Below are positions 57,217 through 64,000 of a stretch of DNA of 64,000 bases, piece after piece; the stretch's first letter is position 1, and each line of letters starts with the position of its first letter. This DNA is from DASUPK01 sp963744105. GTDB lineage: Bacteria > Actinomycetota > Thermoleophilia > Solirubrobacterales > 70-9. A program made the translations under genes and the position numbers. The notes beneath the pieces were generated by a model. The model was given only the letters and a program-made list of their open reading frames with translations. It did not search any database and had not been told where the DNA came from. The stretch spans positions 124,001 through 188,000 of the forward strand of contig CAVUSJ010000008.1 in NCBI GenBank assembly GCA_963744105.1. Direction: 5' to 3'.

Positions 57217-57224
57217 GCTCGCCC

Positions 57225-60200
57225 ATGCCTGAGCGTGACTACCTGGGGGCGGTCCGCGAACGTGTCGTCGTCTTCGACGGCGGCATGGGCGCGACCCTCG
57301 AGCAGTTCGACCTGACGCAGGAGGACTACGGCGGCCTCGAGGGCAAGTGCCACGAGGCGCTCGTGCTCAACCGCCCCGACGTGATCGAGGGTGTCCACAC
57401 CTCGATGCTCGATGCGGGCGCCGAGGTCGTCGAGACCGACACCTTCCAGGGCAGCCGTCTGAAGCTCGACGAGTGGGGCCTGGGCGAGCACACGCTCGAG
57501 ATCAACACCGAGGCTGCGGAGATCGCGCGCAAGGCGGCCGGCGGCGATCGCTTCGTGGCCGGCTCGATCGGGCCAACGGGCTTCCTGCCCGCGAGCGACG
57601 ACCCGACCCTCGGAGACATCTCGTTCCAGAAGCTGGTCGAGGTCTTCGCCGAGCAGGCCCGGGGCCTGGTCGAGGGCGGCGCGGACCTGATCATCATCGA
57701 GACGGCCCAGGACATCCTCGAGGTGAAGGCCGCGATCTTCGGCGCTCGCGAGGCGTTCAAGCTCACCGGCCGCACCCTGCCGATCCAGGCATCGGTCTCG
57801 CTGCTGCCGCAGGGCGGCAAGATGCTGCTCGGCACCGACATCCAGGCCGTCCTCACGACGCTCTCCGCGCTCGACGTCCAGGTGATCGGGCTCAACTGCT
57901 CGACCGGTCCCGAGGACATGCGCGACGCGATTCGCTTCCTGGGCGAGGCCTCCCCACTGCCGGTGCACTGCATCCCGAACGCGGGGCTCCCCCTTCAGGG
58001 CCCCGACGGCGAGACGATCTTCCCGGAGCAGCCCGAGCCGCTGGCCGCCACCCTCGGCGAGTTCGTCGAGCGCTACGGCGTCGGCATCGTCGGCGGCTGC
58101 TGCGGCACCACCCCCGACCACATCCGCGCGATCCACGAGCGCGTCGACGGCCGCACTCCCGGTCGGCGCCCCGATCGCCCCCCTGTGGCGGTGTCGAGCA
58201 TGATGACCTCAACCCAGCTTGTGCAGGAGCCCCGCCCGACGCTGGTCGGCGAGCGCGTCAATTCGCAGGGCTCGCGCGCGGCGAAGCAGCTGCTGCTCGC
58301 CGACGACTACGACGGGATTGTCCAGGTCGCCGAGGACCAGGTGACCGGCGGCGCTCACGTCCTCGACGTCTGCGTTGCGCTCACCGAGCGCCAGGACGAG
58401 GACGTCCAGATGGGCACCGTGGTCGAGCGCATCTCGCTCACCCAGCCGTCGCCGATCCAGGTCGACTCCACCGAGCCCGAGGTGATCCAGGCGGCGCTGG
58501 AGAGGATCCCGGGCCGCGCGATCGTCAACTCGGTCAACCTCGAGGCGGGCCGCGACAAGCTCGACCGCGTCGCCCCGCTCGCGAAGGCCCATGGCGCAGC
58601 GCTGATCGCCCTCACCATCGACGAGGAGGGAATGGCGAAGACCGCCGATCGCAAGCTCGAGGTCGCGAAACGGATTCGCGACCTCTGCTGCGACGAGCAT
58701 GGCCTCGATCCGGAGGCGCTGATCTTCGACGCCCTCACCTTCACCCTCACCACCGGCGACGAGGAGTGGAGGCCCTCGGCGGTCGAGACGATCGAGGGGA
58801 TCCGCCGGATCAAGGTCGAGATTCCCGGCGTCAAGACCTCGCTGGGCGTCTCCAATGTCTCCTTCGGCGTCTCGCAGCCCGCGCGCGCCGTCCTCAACTC
58901 GGTCTTCCTCCATCACTGCGTCGAGGCCGGCCTCGACCTGGCGATGGTCAACCCGAACCACATCACGCCCTACGCCGAGATCCCCGAGGAGGAGCGCAAG
59001 CTCACCGATGAGCTGGTCTTCAACCGCTCCGACGACGCCCTCGAGAAGTTCATCGCGCACTTCGAGTCGAAGGGCGACGAGGCGGAGGAGACGGCCGGCG
59101 ATCCCACCGAGGGCATGGAGCCCGAGGAGGCGCTCCACTGGATGATCCTGCACCGCAAGAAGGACGGGGTCGAGGACTGGATCGATCGCTCGGTCGAGAA
59201 GATCGGCGCCGTCCCCACGCTGAACAAGGTGCTGCTGCCGGCGATGAAGGAGGTCGGCGACAAGTTCGGCGCCGGCGAGCTCATCCTGCCCTTCGTGCTG
59301 CAGTCGGCCGAGGTGATGAAGCGCGCTGTCGCGCAGCTCGAGAACTACCTCGAGCGCATCGACGGCCACACGAAGGGCAAGGTCGTGATCGCGACCGTCT
59401 TCGGCGACGTCCACGACATCGGCAAGTCCCTCGTCAACACGATCCTCACCAACAACGGCTACACGGTGGTCGACCTCGGCAAGCAGGTCCCGGTCGACAC
59501 GATCATCTCGGCCGCAGTCGAGAACGAGGCCGACGCGATCGGCCTCTCGGCCCTGCTCGTCTCGACCTCCAAGCAGATGCCGATCTGCGTGCAGGAGCTG
59601 CACGAGCGCGGGCTGGAGTTCCCGGTCCTGGTCGGCGGCGCGGCGATCAACCGCGACTTCGGGCGCCGCATCCTCTATCCCGGGGGCAAGGAGTCCGACG
59701 ACGTGTACGAGCCGGGCGTCTTCTACTGCAAGGACGCCTTCGCCGGGCTCGACACGATGGACGAGCTGATCGATGCCGACGCGCGCGCCGCGCTGGTCGA
59801 GCGGATCCGCTCGGAGGCGAAGGAGCTGCGCGAGAAGGGCGAGACCGTCGACGACGCGCCGCCCACCACCGACGACACCGTCCGCTCCGGTGCGCGCACC
59901 AACGCCCCGATCCCGGAGCCCCCGTTCTGGGGGGCGCGCGAGATCGAGGTCGATCTCGACGACGTCTTCCCACATCTCGACCGCCACGTGCTCTTCAAGC
60001 TCCACTGGGGTGGGCGCGGCAAGAAGGGCGAGGAGTGGCGCCGGATCGTCGAAGGTCACGACGGCGAGGAGGGCTTCGCGCCGCGCCTCGAACGCATGTG
60101 GCGCGAGCAGGACTACCTCCACCCCCGAGCCCGGCTCGGCTACTTCCCCTGCGCCGCCGACGGCAACGAGCTGATCGTCTTCGACCCCCAGGATCCCGAG

Positions 60201-60815
60201 CGCGAGCTCGAGCGCCTGGTCTTCCCTCGCCAGCCGAAGCACGACCGGATCTGCCTGACCGACTTCTTCCGCCCTCTGGACGAGCTCGAGCCGGGCGAGC
60301 GGGACGTGGTCGCGCTTCAGGGCGTCACCGTCGGCCCAGACGTCACCGACCTGATGGCGAAGCTCGAATCCGACGGCGAGTTCGCCGAGCAGCTCTACGT
60401 CCACGGGCTCGGCGTCCAGTCGGCCGAGGGCCTGGCCGAGTGGCTCCACTCGCGGGTTCGCGGCGAGCTCGGCATCGACCCCGACCAGGGGCGCCGCTAT
60501 TCGTGGGGCTACCCCGCGTGCCCCGACCAATCGGAGCACGAGAAGGTCTGGCGCCTGCTGCATCTTGAAGAGATCGGGATGACTCTCTCGGGCGGCCACG
60601 CGGTGATGCCCGAGCAGTCGACGGTGGCGATCATCGCCCACCATCCGCAGGCCGTCTACTTCGGCATGAAGTCGGGCTTCATCCGGAAGGACAAGGCTCC
60701 CGACGAGGTGATCGCCGGCAGCGAGCGCGGCGGCGAGCTGCCACCGGAGTCGGATCCGCGCGACGGCTCCGTCGAGGCCGAGGCGACCGACGCCGGCGAG
60801 CCCCAGCCGGCCTAG
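57225..60815 (+). CDS. metH: Cobalamin-dependent methionine synthase
   Basis: A 1196-residue full-length MetH in four modules: homocysteine domain with zinc Cys (GLNCSTGP and GGCCGTTP), pterin domain (TLVGERVNSQGSRAAKQLL, GAHVLDVCVALTERQDED), B12 domain with the lower-ligand motif DVHDIG (His730) and GLSALLVSTSKQM, and the SAM-reactivation domain (WGAREIEVDLDDVF, RRYSWGYPACPDQSEH, PEQSTVAIIAHHPQAVYFGM). A charged linker of about 35 residues joins B12 and SAM parts. Having both metE and metH is common. The last base pairs interlock with the ATPase/cyclase stop (CTAG). Confidence 0.96.
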   Translation: MPERDYLGAVRERVVVFDGGMGATLEQFDLTQEDYGGLEGKCHEALVLNRPDVIEGVHTSMLDAGAEVVETDTFQGSRLKLDEWGLGEHTLEINTEAAEIARKAAGGDRFVAGSIGPTGFLPASDDPTLGDISFQKLVEVFAEQARGLVEGGADLIIIETAQDILEVKAAIFGAREAFKLTGRTLPIQASVSLLPQGGKMLLGTDIQAVLTTLSALDVQVIGLNCSTGPEDMRDAIRFLGEASPLPVHCIPNAGLPLQGPDGETIFPEQPEPLAATLGEFVERYGVGIVGGCCGTTPDHIRAIHERVDGRTPGRRPDRPPVAVSSMMTSTQLVQEPRPTLVGERVNSQGSRAAKQLLLADDYDGIVQVAEDQVTGGAHVLDVCVALTERQDEDVQMGTVVERISLTQPSPIQVDSTEPEVIQAALERIPGRAIVNSVNLEAGRDKLDRVAPLAKAHGAALIALTIDEEGMAKTADRKLEVAKRIRDLCCDEHGLDPEALIFDALTFTLTTGDEEWRPSAVETIEGIRRIKVEIPGVKTSLGVSNVSFGVSQPARAVLNSVFLHHCVEAGLDLAMVNPNHITPYAEIPEEERKLTDELVFNRSDDALEKFIAHFESKGDEAEETAGDPTEGMEPEEALHWMILHRKKDGVEDWIDRSVEKIGAVPTLNKVLLPAMKEVGDKFGAGELILPFVLQSAEVMKRAVAQLENYLERIDGHTKGKVVIATVFGDVHDIGKSLVNTILTNNGYTVVDLGKQVPVDTIISAAVENEADAIGLSALLVSTSKQMPICVQELHERGLEFPVLVGGAAINRDFGRRILYPGGKESDDVYEPGVFYCKDAFAGLDTMDELIDADARAALVERIRSEAKELREKGETVDDAPPTTDDTVRSGARTNAPIPEPPFWGAREIEVDLDDVFPHLDRHVLFKLHWGGRGKKGEEWRRIVEGHDGEEGFAPRLERMWREQDYLHPRARLGYFPCAADGNELIVFDPQDPERELERLVFPRQPKHDRICLTDFFRPLDELEPGERDVVALQGVTVGPDVTDLMAKLESDGEFAEQLYVHGLGVQSAEGLAEWLHSRVRGELGIDPDQGRRYSWGYPACPDQSEHEKVWRLLHLEEIGMTLSGGHAVMPEQSTVAIIAHHPQAVYFGMKSGFIRKDKAPDEVIAGSERGGELPPESDPRDGSVEAEATDAGEPQPA

Positions 60816-63800
60816 ACGGCGACCCGAGCCTCGGCGGCCAGCCGGTAGGCAACCTGAGGCTCGGCGAAGCCCTTGAGCTCGAGCCGCTCCTCGGCGGCGG
60901 TCAGCTCTCGCTCCTCCAGCCAGGCGGCGACCCTGCGATGCGCCTCGGCGCTCAGCAGGATCTCGCCGGGACCGGCCGCCGCCTGCAGCCTGGCCGCGAG
61001 ATTGGTGGCCTCGCCGCTGACCGCGATGTTCTCGTCGGAGGCGCCCCGCGCCAGGATTCCCGGCCCGACCGAGATCCCGATGCCCATGGGCAGGTCGATC
61101 GACGCCGCCCTGTCGCGCAGGGCCAGCGCCGCCTCCAGGGCTCCCGCGGTGTGGTCGAGGTGGGCGCCGGATGTGTTGAACGTCGCCATCACGGCGTCCC
61201 CGGCGAACTTGTCAATGATCCCCTGGCGCCGCTCCACGGCGACGCGCGCCAGCCGGTAGAGCATCCGCAGCCGCTCGCTCAGCATCTCTGGTGGAAGGCT
61301 GGAGCTGAGCTCCGAGTAGCCCCGCACGTCGGCGAACAGCGAAGTCACCAGCCGCTCGCCGTGAGGTGTGACGGGCTCGGGGGCGGCCTCGGCGTCGGCC
61401 TCCGGCGGCGGCGGAAGCTCGATCCCGAGCTCGGCGCCGGCCTGGCGAGCCTCCCCGGCGATCAGCCTGGCCTTGATGCGGTCGGCCTGGTCGACGACGG
61501 CCCTGAGCTCCTCCGCCGCCTCCTCGGATCTCCCCTGGACCGAGAGCGCGCGGGCGCGTTGCGTCCGGCCGCGCAGCTCCACGAGCGGATAGCCGGCCTC
61601 GGCCGCCGCCCCGATCAGCTCTTCGAAGCGCTCCTCCGCCGCCCCGGCCTCACCCCTAGCGAGGGCTAGCGTCCCGTCGATCTGGTCGAGGTACGCGGCG
61701 CCCGCCTGGGAGGGACGCGCCCGCGCCGCGGCGGCGAGCCGTTCCACCTCGTCGAGCCCGCCGGTGGCAGCGAACACGTCGGCGGCGAATGCCAGCGTCT
61801 CCCGGTAGGTGGCGAGCGTCTCGGCGTTCGCGGCGATCTCCTCGGCGACCTCGAGCGCTTCATCGGTCAGCCCGAGCGCCATTGACGTGCGGATCCGCGC
61901 GCCGGCGTCATAGACGATGTCCTGCAGCTCGGTCCTCGTCGACGCCGCAGGCAGGGCCTTCGCTGCCTCATCGGGGCGCCCCAGCTCGGCCAGGGTCTGG
62001 GCCGCCTGGATCCGGGCCCGCCACTCCATCTTCCCGAAGCCCAGCCGCGCGTGGCGCTCGGCGGCGGCCCGCGCGGCCGCCAGGGCGTCCTCGAGGTCGC
62101 CACGGACCCCAGCGATATAGGCCCGGCAGAGCAGGTCCCCGGAGCGGTCGCCGAACCTCGCGTAGAACGGCAGCGACTCGAGCCGCTCCAGCCACTCCTC
62201 CAGGCCCGAGAGCATCATGTGCGTCCGGGTCCAGATGTTGTTCCAGGCAACGTTGCTGGCGATCTGCGAATAGCCGCTCTCCCGCGCCTCCTCGAAGACC
62301 TCGTCCATCAGGGCCAGGCCGCGATCCTGCTGGGCGCCGTCGATGTATCCGAGCGCGACGAAGCCAAGGGCCCAGGTGCGCTCCAGCTTGGCGCCCGCCT
62401 GCTCCGCGATCTCGACCGCCCGCTGGGCCGATTCGAGGCAGCCCTGGTAATCCAGCTCGAACGCGCTCATCCCGGCCAGCCGCTGGTGTGCCATCGACAG
62501 GTCGGCCGACGGGCCGGCGGGCTCGAGGACCTCCAGGGCGCGCTCGTACTCCGCCCGGGCCGCATCCGGGCGCTCCGACTCCCAGTGGCAGCGCCCGAGC
62601 ACGAGCCGGTTTCGGGCCGCCTCGAGCGACTCGTCCAGCTCCTCCAGCGCCTCGATGCCGCTCGTCAGATAGCCGACGCCGCTCGCGGGCGCTCCGTTTC
62701 GCTGCTGGTCGCGCCCGATCCGGCAGAGGATCCGGGCCTTCTCGGGCGGATTGGAGACGTGGGGCAGAACGCGCTCCAGCACGGAGATGGCCTCGCCGAA
62801 GGCGAGCGCTCCCTCGGCCTCCTCCGCGCTGCGGAGGCAGATGGGAACCGCCTCCTCGAACCGACCCGCGCCGAGCAGGTGGCCGGCGAGCTCGACCGCC
62901 CGGGTCGCCTCGGCCCGGGCCACGGCGTCGGCGGCCTGCGAGTGGATTGCCTGCCGCCGCGGCGTGACGATCTCCGCGTAGATCGCCTCCTGGGTGAGCG
63001 CATGGCGCCAGCGATAGCGGCCCGGATGTCCCGGGACCTCCTCGAGCAGCTGCTGCGCCACGGCGGCGTCGATGGCGCCGTGGACCACCGGCTCGGCCTC
63101 CCCCGAGACCTCCAGAAGCGCCCGGGCGTCGAAGCTCCGGCCGAGGATCGCGGCGGTCTCGAGGATCGCCACCTGCTCCTCGCCGAGCCGCTGGACGCGC
63201 AACAGGATCGCGTGGCGGACGGTCTCCGGAAGGGGAGTCCCCGTCAGGTCATGGCCGCTTGTGCCGGGCCGGCCGGAGCCCTCGACCGCCTCGCGGAGCA
63301 TCTCCTCGAGAACGAACGGATTGCCCTCGCTGCGCTCGAGCATCAGCTCGTGGAGCTCGGGGTCGACGTCGTCGGCGCCGAGGATCGCCGCCAGCATCTC
63401 GCGGATCCCGCTCGAGGAGAGTGGCTCCAGCTCGACGATCTCGGCTACCCCTGAGCGCCGCCAGCCCTGGAGCACCGGGAGGAGCGGGTGGCGGCGGTTG
63501 ATCTCGTCGCTGCGGTAGGTGACCAGGATCAGGGACGGCAGATCGATCAGCCGGCGAGCCAGATAGTCGAGCAGTTCCCTGGTGGACGCGTCGGCCCAGT
63601 GGACGTCCTCGACCACGAGCAGCAGCGTGTGCTCCCGGGCCGGCACCGCCAAGAGCGAGACGAGCGCCTCGAATAGCCGCAGCTTCGCCTGGCCCGGATC
63701 GGTCGTCCGCTCCGGCGCATCGCCGCGCGCGAGCTGAGGGAAGAGCTGGCCGAGCTCCGCCATGCCGGGACCGACCGACTCGGCGAGCCGGTCATGGTCC

Positions 63801-64000
63801 GCCTCGTCGAGGTAGTTGCCGATCGCCTCCACGAACGGGAGGTACGGCAGCGCGAGCTCGGTGTCGCTGCACGCCCCGGCCAGCACGGTGCAGTCGAGCT
63901 CGCGGGCCTCGCGGGCGAGCTCCGCCGCCAGCCTCGTCTTGCCGATCCCCGCCTCGCCGGCGAGCGCCACGAAACGACTCTCGCCGCGTGTCGCCGCGAG
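60812..64000 (-). CDS. AAA ATPase / TPR / class III cyclase protein, 5' end cut by the window
   Basis: More than 1060 residues are visible; the frame is open to the window edge and reads LAATRGESRFVALAGEAGIGKTRLAAELAREA, so the Walker A (GEAGIGKT) is near its start but the true start lies beyond. Then Walker B TLLLVVEDVHWAD, a helical TPR-like middle (ALEVLEPAG...), and a C-terminal class III cyclase domain with both metal-binding segments FADVRGYSE and KFAGDAVMATF and GISVGPGILARGASDENIAVSGEATNLAARLQ. The order is reversed relative to the giant at 18.3-21.9 kb. Probably a signalling ATPase whose cyclase is regulated by the ATPase/TPR part. Confidence 0.85.
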   Translation of the reverse strand, partial: LAATRGESRFVALAGEAGIGKTRLAAELAREARELDCTVLAGACSDTELALPYLPFVEAIGNYLDEADHDRLAESVGPGMAELGQLFPQLARGDAPERTTDPGQAKLRLFEALVSLLAVPAREHTLLLVVEDVHWADASTRELLDYLARRLIDLPSLILVTYRSDEINRRHPLLPVLQGWRRSGVAEIVELEPLSSSGIREMLAAILGADDVDPELHELMLERSEGNPFVLEEMLREAVEGSGRPGTSGHDLTGTPLPETVRHAILLRVQRLGEEQVAILETAAILGRSFDARALLEVSGEAEPVVHGAIDAAVAQQLLEEVPGHPGRYRWRHALTQEAIYAEIVTPRRQAIHSQAADAVARAEATRAVELAGHLLGAGRFEEAVPICLRSAEEAEGALAFGEAISVLERVLPHVSNPPEKARILCRIGRDQQRNGAPASGVGYLTSGIEALEELDESLEAARNRLVLGRCHWESERPDAARAEYERALEVLEPAGPSADLSMAHQRLAGMSAFELDYQGCLESAQRAVEIAEQAGAKLERTWALGFVALGYIDGAQQDRGLALMDEVFEEARESGYSQIASNVAWNNIWTRTHMMLSGLEEWLERLESLPFYARFGDRSGDLLCRAYIAGVRGDLEDALAAARAAAERHARLGFGKMEWRARIQAAQTLAELGRPDEAAKALPAASTRTELQDIVYDAGARIRTSMALGLTDEALEVAEEIAANAETLATYRETLAFAADVFAATGGLDEVERLAAAARARPSQAGAAYLDQIDGTLALARGEAGAAEERFEELIGAAAEAGYPLVELRGRTQRARALSVQGRSEEAAEELRAVVDQADRIKARLIAGEARQAGAELGIELPPPPEADAEAAPEPVTPHGERLVTSLFADVRGYSELSSSLPPEMLSERLRMLYRLARVAVERRQGIIDKFAGDAVMATFNTSGAHLDHTAGALEAALALRDRAASIDLPMGIGISVGPGILARGASDENIAVSGEATNLAARLQAAAGPGEILLSAEAHRRVAAWLEERELTAAEERLELKGFAEPQVAYRLAAEARVAV

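Noticed and set aside
57192..57224. Cobalamin or SAM riboswitch before metE or metH
   Set aside because: Only 33 bp between start codons, with no conserved box elements; nothing can fit.
58209..60644. 811-codon open frame on the minus strand within metH
   Set aside because: Antisense to conserved MetH; low-complexity Asp/Leu/Val-rich sequence, an artefact of codon bias.

Overview
The window is high-GC DNA (by eye near 70 %) from a chromosome of an actinobacterium-like organism, most plausibly class Thermoleophilia (Solirubrobacterales/Gaiellales). Evidence: an F420-type LLM oxidoreductase and an F420-reductase-like protein, an mIHF-like nucleoid protein, Mce-type permeases, an MMPL transporter, CdaR/PucR and PadR regulators, class III cyclase-ATPase-TPR giants, and many start codons preceded at 6-8 nt by a TANNNT -10 box (leaderless transcripts). 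I see no rRNA, tRNA, insertion sequence, prophage or CRISPR; this is core-like chromosome.

Layout. 1-6.3 kb: fatty-acid oxidation (fused 3-hydroxyacyl-CoA dehydrogenase/enoyl-CoA hydratase coupled to a sirtuin; an acyl-CoA dehydrogenase), with a GNAT protein, a PadR regulator, a decayed MFS remnant and ExoD. The two oxidation genes share a 14-bp palindromic operator. 6.4-12.9 kb: a four-gene MacB/FtsX-type ABC export operon. 12.9-17.2 kb: small proteins, a PrxQ peroxiredoxin, DUF3224, a Ca2+/H+ antiporter and a flavin oxidoreductase. 17.2-25.5 kb: a lipoprotein, a cyclase/ATPase/TPR protein, EVE and DUF2203 proteins, a secreted beta-propeller with RTX-like tail, and PPK2. 25.5-28.4 kb: a MoxR-VWA pair and an F420-reductase-like protein. 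28.4-31.6 kb: a CYTH protein divergent from a TPP-riboswitch-controlled thiamine-precursor ABC transporter. 31.6-36.8 kb: an LLM oxidoreductase, an AlkA-like glycosylase, a PEBP protein, then a YghO-like acyltransferase divergent from a serine-palmitoyltransferase-like enzyme (possible sphingolipid pair). 37-45.4 kb: an mIHF-like gene, a four-gene cluster with a thioredoxin-fold protein, an MMPL transporter and an Mce-type ATPase with two permeases. 45.6-50.6 kb: a lipoprotein, two tandem sugar-dehydrogenase propellers and a PQQ-repeat lipoprotein. 50.7-54 kb: a PII-like protein translationally coupled to a PucR regulator, divergent from an aldehyde dehydrogenase. 54.8-60.8 kb: metE and metH divergent with only 33 bp between them. 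60.8 kb to the end: a second ATPase/cyclase giant with reversed domain order, cut by the window.

General traits: co-directional genes are tightly packed, often with 4-bp ATGA/GTGA overlaps, and six of twelve convergent pairs have interlocked stop codons (CTAG or CTAA), leaving no room for terminators. Functions are assigned from motif recognition only; no database search was run.
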